Shown one piece after another: positions 22,570-33,084 of a stretch of 64,000 bases of DNA. Location: positions 509,541 through 573,540 of the forward strand of contig NZ_JALMDK010000002.1 in assembly GCF_023094165.1 (NCBI RefSeq). The letters are read 5' to 3'. The DNA comes from Crossiella sp. S99.2. Lineage in GTDB: Bacteria; Actinomycetota; Actinomycetes; Mycobacteriales; Pseudonocardiaceae. The notes below the pieces were generated by a model, which worked only from the letters and a program-made list of their open reading frames with translations, had not been told where the DNA came from and did no database searches. Position 1 is the stretch's first letter. Every line of letters starts with the position of its first letter. Both the position numbers and the translations under genes were made by a program.

Positions 22570-23706
22570 ATGATGCGAACGGTCCGGCTGACCGCGGCGC
22601 TGCTGCTGGGGCTGATCTTCGCCCTGCCGGGAACCGCTGTGGCCCAACAGGTTCCGCAACTCTCCGCCGATCGGTCCAGTGGTCTGGACCCGGCGGGGGA
22701 GCGGATCGTGGTGCGCGGCGCGGGCTTTGCCGCCAACGCCACCCTGGCCCTGGGCGCCTGGTCCGGCAGCACCGCGGATCCGGCCGGTCCGGCCACGATC
22801 ACCACCGCGGCCGACGGCGGATTCGCCACCGAACTGCTGGTCAGCCCGGCCTTCGCCCCCGCGGGCGGCCCGGTCGAACTGCGGGTCAGCGTGCCAGGGG
22901 TGGCCCCGCTGCCACTGCGCTTTGGCGGGAACCCGCCAGTCACCAGCACCTCGACCACACCCCCGGTGACCAGCACGCCCGGCACCTCGACACCCGGCAC
23001 TTCGACCAGCACGCCGACCGCCGTGCCACGCATCGACGCCCCGCGAGCCGAGGCCGCGGCGGCGCCGAAGCTGGCCGCGTCCAAGACCCAGGGCCTCAAC
23101 GCCGCCGGGGAGAAGGTCACCGTGACCGGATCCGGCTACAACGAGGCCAAGGGCATCTACGTCGCGGTCTGCGTGGACAACGGCGCCGGCAAGGTGCCGA
23201 CCCCCTGCCTGGGCGGCGCGGACCTCTCCGGCAAGAACGGCAACTCGGCCTGGATCTCCAGCAACCCGCCGCCCTACGGCAAGGACCTGGCCAAGCCCTA
23301 CGGCCCCGGCGGCAGCTTCTCGGTCGAGCTGACGGTGACTGCCAAGGACGAGTACACCGACTGCGCCGTGCTCAAGTGCGCGATCGTCAGCCGCGCCGAC
23401 CACACCCTGGGCGCGGACCGCAGCCAGGACGTGATCCTGCCGATCACCTTCGGCGGCAACGGAAATCCGGCCCCGACCACGACCACGACGCCGCCGCCGC
23501 CCGGTGGCGGCGGTGAACAGCCCGGCGGGGGCACGGGTGGCGGCGGGGGCGGCACCGGCGGCGGTGGCGGGGGAGGTGGCCGGTCCGGGGGGCTGGCCAA
23601 CACCGGCGCCGGGCCGATCCTGCCGATCACCCTCGGCGGCCTTGCCCTGCTCGCCGGTGGCGCCTTCGCGCTCTACGCCGGACGTCGACGCTCCACTGTG
23701 GACTGA
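22570..23706 (+). CDS. Sortase-anchored surface protein with neocarzinostatin-fold domain
   Basis: A 378-residue wall protein divergent from the haem operon and sharing its iron box. A signal peptide (1-25, ending AVA) is followed by a cysteine-free Ig-like domain (about 29-120), a Thr/Pro/Ser linker with repeated TPGTST, then a neocarzinostatin-like domain (about 168-294; Cys201/Cys213, Cys265/Cys270, Tyr197 in GIYVAVC, His278 in RADHT). A polyglycine spacer, the sorting signal LANTG (342-346), a helix and a basic tail close the protein. The second domain is closely similar to the one in the 225-residue protein, including GKDLAKP. This is a candidate outermost haem receptor, by inference. 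Confidence 0.78.
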   Translation: MMRTVRLTAALLLGLIFALPGTAVAQQVPQLSADRSSGLDPAGERIVVRGAGFAANATLALGAWSGSTADPAGPATITTAADGGFATELLVSPAFAPAGGPVELRVSVPGVAPLPLRFGGNPPVTSTSTTPPVTSTPGTSTPGTSTSTPTAVPRIDAPRAEAAAAPKLAASKTQGLNAAGEKVTVTGSGYNEAKGIYVAVCVDNGAGKVPTPCLGGADLSGKNGNSAWISSNPPPYGKDLAKPYGPGGSFSVELTVTAKDEYTDCAVLKCAIVSRADHTLGADRSQDVILPITFGGNGNPAPTTTTTPPPPGGGGEQPGGGTGGGGGGTGGGGGGGGRSGGLANTGAGPILPITLGGLALLAGGAFALYAGRRRSTVD

Positions 23707-23752
23707 CTAATTCGGTTGCGGCCTAGGGTGCCTGGCTGCGACCGTCGACGGC

Positions 23753-25366
<1,614 letters not shown>

Positions 25367-25378
25367 GTTGGCGGCCGA

Positions 25379-25407
25379 GAGCGGGCACCCCCGACTGGCA
25401 CCCGCTC
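25379..25407. terminator. Bidirectional terminator after the ABC-F gene
   Basis: Arms GAGCGGG (25379-25385) and CCCGCTC (25401-25407) form a 7-bp stem between the convergent stops of the ABC-F and ligase genes. There is no clear U-tract, which is usual at this base composition. Confidence 0.55.
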
Positions 25408-25427
25408 CCGACCTCGTTAATTGGCTC

Positions 25428-26927
25428 TCAGCCCCCGACGGGCCAGGTGTGCACCGGCTCGCCCGAGTGCATCAATTCCATGTACCGCCGCAACATCCCG
25501 GTCAGCGCCGCCTCCCGGTCCAGCCCCCGGCTCTCCAGCCGGGCCACCGTCTCGCGCTGCCAGGTCGACCCGGTGCGCCGCGCCACGCACCGCTGCTCGA
25601 TCACCCCGAGGTAGCGCTCGCGGGCCGCGTCGGAGACCCCGCACAGCCGCAGTCCCTCGTGCGCCATCGGCAGCAGCCGCCGCAGCACCAGCTCATCCGG
25701 CGGGATCCAGCCGATGCCCGGCCAGTACAGCTGCGCGTTCATCCCGTGCCGCGCGCCGCTGTAGAGGTTCTCCTCGGCCGCTTGGAAGGACATCTGGGTC
25801 CACACCGGCCGGTCCTGCTCGGTCAGCGCCCGCTGCGCGCCGTAGAAGAAGGCCGCGTTGGCCAGCACGTCCAGCACGGTCGGGCCCGCGGGCAGCACCC
25901 GGTTCTCCACCCGCAGGTGCGGCACCCCGTCCACGATGTCGTAGACCGGCCGGTTCCACCGCCAGATGGTGCCGTTGTGCAGCCGCAGTTCGGACAGCTT
26001 CGGCGCCCGCCCGGCCGCCAGCGCTTCCAACGGGTCTTCCGCCTCGGTTTCGGGCAGCAGCGCCGGGAAGTAGCGGACGTTCTCCTCGAACAGGTCGAAG
26101 ATCGAGGTGATCCACCGCTCGCCGAACCACACCCTCGGCCGCACGCCCTGGTTCTTCAGCTCCTGCGGCCTGGTGTCGGTGGCCTGCTCGAACATCGGGA
26201 TCCGGGTCTCGTGCCAGAGCGCCTTGCCCAGCAGGAACGGCGAGTTCGCGGCCAGTGCGACCTGCACCCCGGCCAGGGTCTGCGCGGCGTTCCAGTGCGC
26301 GGCGAAATCGTTCGGCTCCACCTGTAGGTGCAACTGCACCGAGGTGCAGGAGGACTCCGGCAGGATCGAGTCGGTGTAACTGCGCAACCGCTCCGGCCCC
26401 TTGCCCGGCATCGGTGCGCCCTCCATGTCCAGCAGCATCTCCTCGCCGCGCGCGCCGAAGATCTGCGCGTTGAGCAGGGAGTAGCGCGGACTGGTGGACA
26501 GCCACCTCGGGTCGAAGTGCTCCCGGCGCAACGTCGGCAGCATGCCGATCATGGCCAGGGCGGCGCCTGCGTCATGGGCCTTGCCGTCGGCGGCGTCGAG
26601 CTGCTGGCGTAGCTCCTCCTCAAGCTCAAGCGCCTCGTCCCCGGCCAGCGGCCGCGGCGCGACGTTGATCTCGATGTTGTACTGGCCTAGTTCGGTCTGG
26701 AAAGCAGGGTCGGAGATCTTCTCCAGGACCACCGTGTTCGCCATGGCAGGCCGTAGCGTCTCGTCGACGAGATTCAACTCGATCTCCAGCCCCATCTGTT
26801 GCCGGGGAAAGGAGAAGTGGTTCTCGGCGAGCATCCGGGCGAGTGCGTCCAGGCAGCGCTGGACCTTGTCCCGGTATCGCTGACGATCCTCCCTGGTGAA
26901 CGTCCGGTTGGTCACGTCCCTTCCCAT
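25428..26927 (-). CDS. Glutamate-cysteine ligase family (GCS2) protein
   Basis: A 499-residue member of the GCS2 carboxylate-amine ligase family. Markers are the N-terminal MGLEIELNLVD (Mg/ATP-binding acidic cluster), GQYNIEINVAPRPL, MIGMLPTLRREHF, SSCTSVQLHLQV, ANSPFLLGKALWHETRIPMFEQ and HLRVENRVLPAGPTVLDVLAN. Family enzymes join glutamate to cysteine or another amine using ATP. In actinomycetes mycothiol makes true glutathione synthesis unlikely, so the amine acceptor is open. ATG 26927 follows a good Shine-Dalgarno site (GGGAGG). It is divergent from the TrmH gene; the 216-base gap between them shows only a candidate -10 before trmH. Confidence 0.82.
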   Translation of the reverse strand: MGRDVTNRTFTREDRQRYRDKVQRCLDALARMLAENHFSFPRQQMGLEIELNLVDETLRPAMANTVVLEKISDPAFQTELGQYNIEINVAPRPLAGDEALELEEELRQQLDAADGKAHDAGAALAMIGMLPTLRREHFDPRWLSTSPRYSLLNAQIFGARGEEMLLDMEGAPMPGKGPERLRSYTDSILPESSCTSVQLHLQVEPNDFAAHWNAAQTLAGVQVALAANSPFLLGKALWHETRIPMFEQATDTRPQELKNQGVRPRVWFGERWITSIFDLFEENVRYFPALLPETEAEDPLEALAAGRAPKLSELRLHNGTIWRWNRPVYDIVDGVPHLRVENRVLPAGPTVLDVLANAAFFYGAQRALTEQDRPVWTQMSFQAAEENLYSGARHGMNAQLYWPGIGWIPPDELVLRRLLPMAHEGLRLCGVSDAARERYLGVIEQRCVARRTGSTWQRETVARLESRGLDREAALTGMLRRYMELMHSGEPVHTWPVGG

Positions 26928-27143
26928 GCCGCCTCCCACTCGGTCGGCTGGTTTGGCCGGGCACACCAGCGGCGTAGCGAACGCCCACCGTGGCACAGCG
27001 GTTCCCGGGCTCACCAGCCGCCAAACCGGTGCTCTCTGTTACATCGTCTTAACCAACAGCAACAATGCGCAGGTCAGCGCGTTGCTTCCGGATCTACGTT
27101 ACTGGACAGTCTCTCTCGAATCGTGGGATGGCACACTGATCGG

Positions 27144-27962
27144 GTGGTGCAGGTGATCCAGATCGACGACCCGGCCGATGAGCGTCTCGCCGACTTCCGC
27201 GACCTGTCTACCGCCGACCGGCGGCCGGACCGTCCCGGCGGGCGCGGCCTGGTGCTGGCCGAGGGCGTGGTGGTGGTCGAACGCCTGCTCGCCTCGCCCT
27301 ACCCGGTGCGCGCCCTGCTGGGCGTCCAGCGGCGGATCGAGGCCCTGGCCGACCAGCTCGAGTCCGTTGCCGTCCCGGCGTATGTCACCAGCGCGGAGAT
27401 CATGGCCGAGGTGGTCGGCTTCCACCTCAACCGCGGCGTGCTGGCCAGCGCGGACCGCGCGCCCATGCCCGCACTGCCGGATCTAGCCGCCCGGTCCCGC
27501 TGCCTGGCGGTGCTGGAGGGCGTCGGCGACCACGAGAACCTGGGCTCCATCTTCCGCAACGCCGCCGCGCTCGGCGTGGACGGCGTGCTGCTCGGACCGG
27601 GCTGCTCCGACCCGCTGTACCGGCGTAGCGTCCGGGTCTCCATGGGTCACGTGCTCCGGGTTCCCTTCAGCACCGTCGAACCCTGGCCGGACGGCCTGAA
27701 AACCCTGCGCGACAACGGCTTCCGTCTCGCCGCCCTCACCCCGCGGGCCGATTCCCGGTCGCTGCGGACCGCGGTGGCCGGGGTCGGGAAGGTCGCGCTG
27801 CTGCTCGGTTCGGAGGGCCCCGGCCTGACCGAGGAGGCCATCACCGCCGCCGACCTGCCGGTGCGCATCCCGATGGCGCCGGGCGTGGACTCGCTCAACG
27901 TGGCCACCGCCGCGGCCGTGGCCTTCTACGAGGTCACCCAAGCCCTTGACCCGGACCACTAG
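27144..27962 (+). CDS. TrmH/SpoU-family RNA 2'-O-methyltransferase
   Basis: A 272-residue SPOUT methyltransferase. An N-terminal substrate-binding region (LAEGVVVVERLLASPYPVRALLG) precedes the knotted SAM-binding domain with motifs DHENLGSIFRNAAALGVDGVLLGP, ALLLGSEGPGL and VDSLNVATAAAVAFYE. It modifies a ribose in rRNA or tRNA; the target nucleotide cannot be read from sequence. Start GTG 27144 has CACACT ending 6 bases upstream and no Shine-Dalgarno site, a leaderless pattern. The DUF2537 gene follows after 11 bases, the same order as I recall for Rv0881-Rv0882 of M. tuberculosis. Confidence 0.88.
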   Translation: MVQVIQIDDPADERLADFRDLSTADRRPDRPGGRGLVLAEGVVVVERLLASPYPVRALLGVQRRIEALADQLESVAVPAYVTSAEIMAEVVGFHLNRGVLASADRAPMPALPDLAARSRCLAVLEGVGDHENLGSIFRNAAALGVDGVLLGPGCSDPLYRRSVRVSMGHVLRVPFSTVEPWPDGLKTLRDNGFRLAALTPRADSRSLRTAVAGVGKVALLLGSEGPGLTEEAITAADLPVRIPMAPGVDSLNVATAAAVAFYEVTQALDPDH

Positions 27963-27973
27963 GCTCCGGCGAC

Positions 27974-28555
27974 GTGGAACTGCACGCTCGCGAAGCCCGC
28001 GCCGTTCTCCTGCGCCCACTCGGCCAGGACGGGGAGCCGCTTGAGGTCGACCTCGGCACGCTGACGCTGCCGGCGGGCCTGGCCGAGGCACTGCACGAGT
28101 GGGCCGAGGTGGCCGAGGCGGTGGAACTCTCCGAGGGCGCCGGTGAGGCGGTCTACCAGCGCGGACGGCATCTGGCCTGGCGGCTGGCCGTGGCGCTGGA
28201 CACCCCGGTGCGCTATGTGGACCCGGTGACCGGGGAGACCGAGGAGATCCCGCCGCCACCGCCGGTGCCGGTGCGCCCGGCGGAGCCGGTGGAACCGACC
28301 CCGTGGGCGACCGGGCTGACCGTGAGCGTGTTCGTGGCCGCGATCGTGGTGGTCTCGATCGTCGCGCTGTCCCAGGGGCTGAGCCAGGCCAGCCCGCTGC
28401 TCGCCCTCGGGGCGAACGTGGTGATCGCGGGTGGCCTGGCGCCCTCGGTCTGGCTGGCGCGCCGCACTCCGGTGTGGCGCTGGGTGTCCTACGGCGTGGT
28501 CACCGGGATCGGCGTGGCGTGGCTGGCCCTGTTGCTGAGTCTGCTGGGACCGTGA
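27974..28555 (+). CDS. DUF2537 membrane protein
   Basis: A 193-residue protein. The soluble N-terminal half (about 1-100) is rich in Glu and Leu and ends in a Pro run (EIPPPPPVPV). The C-terminal half carries about three membrane segments (around 112-130, 139-158, 166-190). This matches DUF2537, an actinobacterial family found beside sepH. GTG 27974 is preceded by TAGGCT ending 8 bases upstream, which overlaps the trmH stop codon, so it may have its own leaderless transcript within the operon. It is convergent with sepH across a strong hairpin. Function unknown. Confidence 0.8.
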   Translation: MELHAREARAVLLRPLGQDGEPLEVDLGTLTLPAGLAEALHEWAEVAEAVELSEGAGEAVYQRGRHLAWRLAVALDTPVRYVDPVTGETEEIPPPPPVPVRPAEPVEPTPWATGLTVSVFVAAIVVVSIVALSQGLSQASPLLALGANVVIAGGLAPSVWLARRTPVWRWVSYGVVTGIGVAWLALLLSLLGP

Positions 28556-28573
28556 CGGCCCCTGGACCGGCCA

Positions 28574-28653
28574 AAGGGAAGAGCGCACCTGCTCCTCGCT
28601 GTCACCGAGGCAGTGGACCCCTGCAGGTGGTCCGCGGTCGCCGCTCTTCCCTT
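28574..28653. terminator. Long hairpin terminator between DUF2537 and sepH
   Basis: Perfect 12-bp arms AAGGGAAGAGCG (28574-28585) and CGCTCTTCCCTT (28642-28653) lie between convergent genes. The loop contains a second pairing, CACCTG (28586-28591) with CAGGTG (28624-28629), which extends the stem. It should end transcription from both sides. Confidence 0.8.
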
Positions 28654-28674
28654 GTTCACGCCACGTGCGCTCCT

Positions 28675-29646
28675 CTAACCCCGCTGGGAACGCACGCCGA
28701 GTAAGACGTCCTCCCAGGACGGCACGATCGGGTGGTTCTTCCGACCGCGCTTGCCCGCGGGCTCAGTCCGCCGTGCCGGGGCGTGCGTGCCCAGATCGCC
28801 CTCTGCTGCCTCTGTCTTCTCGACCTCTTCCGCCTGCACCGGCTCGGTCGGTTCGATCAGGGGCGCGTCGGCCTGCTGGGCCAGCTCCTCCGGGAGCGGC
28901 TCGGGCTGGTAACGCTGACCGTTGCTCGCCGGGGCCTGCCGGGGTTCCGCCACGGGGGGTGGCGGCGGCATGGACTCGTCGATCACCGGCAGGATCTTGG
29001 TGTCGCCGTCCAGTTCCAGGGCCTGCTGCGCGAGCGGGGTGATCGCGCGCACGGTGCGGAGCGGACGGCCGGGGGTTGGGTCGATCAGGTCGGCGGCGTG
29101 CTCGTCCAGCGGCGTGATGGTGCCGCCGTGCGCGCCCGGGTGGAAGATCCAGTGCGCCCGGTTGTCCGAGCGGCCGGCCCGCCAGCGCAGCTGGATGACC
29201 CACTTGCCGTCCTCGCCGCGCCAGGAGTCCCAGTTGCCCACCGAGTAGTCCTGGCCACGCAGGCCGAAACCGTGCGCCACGACCTCGCCGAGGGTGGAGA
29301 CGTCCGGGCCGTCCTCGCGCACCGGGTGCGCGCGCTGGGCCAGATCCGCGGTGCGGGACCGCTCCAGCAGCACCGGGTAGGCGTAGCGCTCCACCCGCTG
29401 GGTGGGCAGTCCGGACGCGGCGGCCACCTGCTCCACCGATTCGCCACCGCGGATGCGGGCCTGGATCTCGCGTGGGCGCATCTGGCTTTCCAGCTCGATC
29501 TGCGCCTGGCCCAGCCGGGTGATGTCGCCTCGGGCGGCGGCCTTGAGCCGCTCGTCAGCCGGCAGCGAGAAGCGTTCGCCGCGCTCGTCTTCGAGGACAA
29601 GCACCTGCGCGTCCTCGTCGAGCCCGACTACTCGCAGCGCTCGCAT
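28675..29646 (-). CDS. sepH: Septation protein SepH (DUF3071)
   Basis: A 323-residue protein matching SepH, the actinobacterial FtsZ-binding activator of sporulation septation. The N-terminal DUF3071 domain starts MRALRVVGLDEDAQVLVLED and includes the helix-turn-helix-like segment REIQARIRGGESVEQVAAASGLPTQRVERYAYPVLLER (about 59-96), which in Streptomyces contacts FtsZ. YSVGNWDSWRGEDGKWVIQLRW is also conserved. The C-terminal half is disordered and acidic (Pro-rich, Gln/Glu-rich) and ends in a conserved basic-hydrophobic patch, KNHPIVPSWEDVLLGVRS. It lies downstream of serC in the same direction, with a terminator-like hairpin between, so it probably has its own promoter. Confidence 0.92.
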   Translation of the reverse strand: MRALRVVGLDEDAQVLVLEDERGERFSLPADERLKAAARGDITRLGQAQIELESQMRPREIQARIRGGESVEQVAAASGLPTQRVERYAYPVLLERSRTADLAQRAHPVREDGPDVSTLGEVVAHGFGLRGQDYSVGNWDSWRGEDGKWVIQLRWRAGRSDNRAHWIFHPGAHGGTITPLDEHAADLIDPTPGRPLRTVRAITPLAQQALELDGDTKILPVIDESMPPPPPVAEPRQAPASNGQRYQPEPLPEELAQQADAPLIEPTEPVQAEEVEKTEAAEGDLGTHAPARRTEPAGKRGRKNHPIVPSWEDVLLGVRSQRG

Positions 29647-29687
29647 GACGGCCTCCCGGAAACTTCACCTCGCTAGCGGACACGGTA

Positions 29688-29725
29688 TGTCGGCGAGCCT
29701 GCTTGACGGGGCAGGCGCGCCGACA
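29688..29725. terminator. Stem-loop between serC and sepH
   Basis: Arms TGTCGGCG (29688-29695) and CGCCGACA (29718-29725), with inner arms CCTGC and GCAGG, form a two-step hairpin 91 bases after the serC stop. A second small inverted repeat, CCGATC-N6-GATCGG, is at 29742-29759. Either may terminate serC transcription. Confidence 0.55.
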
Positions 29726-29815
29726 CCACGACTATCTGCATCCGATCTTGCCTGATCGGGGCACAGGCTCGCACCCGCAAATCACAACGGTGTCACTTCG
29801 CGGGAGGTGGCAGGG

Positions 29816-30976
<1,161 letters not shown>

Positions 30977-31065
30977 TCAACAGCGCCGGCGCCGTTGCCG
31001 GAGGCGCCCAGTGTTGCAGCCGGATGGCCTACCGGTTACCAGTGGGTGCGGAAGGTCTCCTCTGC

Positions 31066-32190
31066 TCACCCGCCCTGAATCGTGTCCCAGCCCTCGACTT
31101 CGGCCGGCGTGCGCGGCCCCGGCCCGAGGTACTGGGCCGAGGGCCGGACCAGCCGGCCGGTGCGCTTCTGCTCCAGGATGTGCGCGCACCAGCCCGCGGT
31201 CCGGGCGCAGGTGAACATCGCCGGCATCATGTGCGGCGGCACTTCGGCGAAGTCCAGGATCACCGCGGCCCAGAACTCCACGTTGGTCTCGATCGCCCGG
31301 TCCGGGCGGCGCTCGCGCAGTTCGGCCAGCGCGGCCTGCTCCAGCGCGGCGGCCACCTCGTAGCGTGCCGCGCCCAGCTCCTGGCAGGTCCGGCGAAGCA
31401 CCCTGGCGCGCGGGTCCTCGGCCCGGTAGACCCGGTGGCCGAAGCCCATCAGCCGTTCCTTGCGGTCCAGGATCCCGGCCACGAACTTGCGCGCGTCGCC
31501 GGTGCGTTCCACCGCCTCGATCATCGGCAGCACCCTGGCCGGCGCGCCGCCGTGCAGCGGGCCGGACATGGCGCCGATCGCGCCGGACATGCAGGCCGCC
31601 ACGTCCGCCCCGGTGGAGGCGATCACCCTGGCGGTGAAGGTGGAGGCGTTGAGGCCGTGTTCGGCCGCGGATACCCAGTAGGCGTCCACCGCCTGCACGT
31701 GCTTGGGGTCGGGCTCGCCGCGCCAGCGGGTCATGAACCGCTCGGTGACCGAGGAGCACTCGTCGATCCGGGACTGCGGCACCGCGGCCACGCCGATGCC
31801 GCGGGCGGACTGGGCGACGTAGGACAGCGCCATCACCGAGGCCCGCGCGGCGTTCTCCCGCGCCTGCTCGTCGGTGATGTCCAGTAGCGGCTGGTAGCCC
31901 CAGATCGGGGCCAGCATGGCCAGCGCGGCCTGCACGTCCACCCGGACGTCGCCGGTGTGCACCGGGATCGGGAACGGCTCGGCGGGCGGCAGGCCGCGGC
32001 CGAAGCGGCCGTCCACCAGCAGCGCCCACACGTTGCCGAAGGTGACCGACCCGGCCAGGTCCTCGATGTCCACCCCGCGGTAGCGCAGCGCGCCGCCGTC
32101 CCGGTCGGGCTCGGCGATCTCGGTCTGGAAGGCGATCACGCCCTCCAGACCGGGCCGGAAGGTCTGCTCGGCTGCCAGGTCCTGCACCAC
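31066..32190 (-). CDS. citA: Citrate synthase 2 (CitA type)
   Basis: A 374-residue citrate synthase of the short actinobacterial CitA branch. It has FRPGLEGVIAFQTEIAEPDRDGGALRYRGVDIEDL, the catalytic-region phrases HGLNASTFTARVIAST, MSGPLHGGAPARVL and MGFGHRVYRAEDPRA, and TNVEFWAAVILDFAEVP. I use GTG 32190, where GAGAGGGG precedes a VVQDL start like that of the mycobacterial homologue. The ORF also reaches ATG 32268, and a near-perfect anti-SD match (AGGAGGTGATT) lies inside that extension with no good start after it. A second citrate synthase (gltA) lies 14 kb away. The two may serve different growth states, which is inference. Confidence 0.88.
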   Translation of the reverse strand: MVQDLAAEQTFRPGLEGVIAFQTEIAEPDRDGGALRYRGVDIEDLAGSVTFGNVWALLVDGRFGRGLPPAEPFPIPVHTGDVRVDVQAALAMLAPIWGYQPLLDITDEQARENAARASVMALSYVAQSARGIGVAAVPQSRIDECSSVTERFMTRWRGEPDPKHVQAVDAYWVSAAEHGLNASTFTARVIASTGADVAACMSGAIGAMSGPLHGGAPARVLPMIEAVERTGDARKFVAGILDRKERLMGFGHRVYRAEDPRARVLRRTCQELGAARYEVAAALEQAALAELRERRPDRAIETNVEFWAAVILDFAEVPPHMMPAMFTCARTAGWCAHILEQKRTGRLVRPSAQYLGPGPRTPAEVEGWDTIQGG

Positions 32191-32363
32191 GGTGTGCCCC
32201 TCTCCCTGCGCGTTGGCGCCACCCTTCCGCGTGCGCGCGGTGTCGGCAATCACCTCCTGTGGTGGCATCCATCACCACTCAGGCGGTTTCGCATTTGTGG
32301 ATTTCGCCGTACGGTCCGCTGTCACGGTGCTACGCGGGGTGCCCCGTCGGGGAGGAGTTCGAC

Positions 32364-33017
32364 ATGCCGGACGCCAACATCACACTCCCGGCGATGAGAG
32401 TGTCGTACGAGGCAGGAGCCTTGGACGAGACCTCGCTCGCCGGTACCTGGCACGAGCAGCTCCAGTTGTGGCTGAACGACGCGATCGGCGCGGGATTGCC
32501 CGAACCGAACGCGATGATCCTGGCGACATCGGACACCGAGGGCCGACCGTCCTCACGCACCGTGTTGACCAAGGGGCTTGATGCACGCGGACTGGTGTTC
32601 TTCACCAACTACACCTCCACGAAGAGTCACGACTTGCTGGCCACCCGGTTTGCGTCCGCGACTTTTCCCTGGTTCGCCATGCAGCGGCAGGCCACGGTGC
32701 GTGGCGCGGTGGAGAAGGTGAACGCCGCGGAGACCGCCGAGTACTGGAACTCCCGGCCGCGCGGCTCCCAGCTCGGCGCGTGGGCCTCCCCGCAGTCGCG
32801 GGTGGTCAACGACCGGCACGTGCTGGAGTCGGCGCTGAACATGGCCAAGCGCCGCTTCGCCGAGTCCGAGCGGATCCCGGTGCCCCCGCACTGGGGTGGC
32901 TGGCGGATCCGGCCGGAGATGGTCGAGTTCTGGCAGGGCCGCCCGGACCGGATGCACGACCGGCTGCGCTTCCGGGCCAGCCGAGACGGCTGGCAGGTAG
33001 AGCGCCTGGCGCCGTGA
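32364..33017 (+). CDS. pdxH: Pyridoxamine/pyridoxine 5'-phosphate oxidase
   Basis: A 217-residue FMN-dependent PNPOx that makes pyridoxal 5'-phosphate. Family landmarks are MRVSYEAGALDE, NAMILATSDTEGRPSSRTVLTKGLDARGLVFFTNYTSTKSHDL (FMN-phosphate site), FPWFAMQRQATVRG, SRPRGSQLGAWASPQS and the C-terminal GGWRIRPEMVEFWQGRPDRMHDRLRF. ATG 32364 has GGAGGAG 7 bases upstream. The gene is divergent from citA. PLP made here would serve the neighbouring SerC, a loose link only. Confidence 0.95.
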   Translation: MPDANITLPAMRVSYEAGALDETSLAGTWHEQLQLWLNDAIGAGLPEPNAMILATSDTEGRPSSRTVLTKGLDARGLVFFTNYTSTKSHDLLATRFASATFPWFAMQRQATVRGAVEKVNAAETAEYWNSRPRGSQLGAWASPQSRVVNDRHVLESALNMAKRRFAESERIPVPPHWGGWRIRPEMVEFWQGRPDRMHDRLRFRASRDGWQVERLAP

Positions 33018-33084
33018 GCGCCGCCGTGTCCACCTGCTGACAAACCGATTCCCTTAGCCACGCTAACGGCCTAACATCCGATGG

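Noticed and set aside
21810..23706. Neocarzinostatin-like proteins as enediyne apoproteins
   Set aside because: They lie in a haem uptake operon with no enediyne polyketide synthase; only the Ig-like fold and disulphide pattern match.
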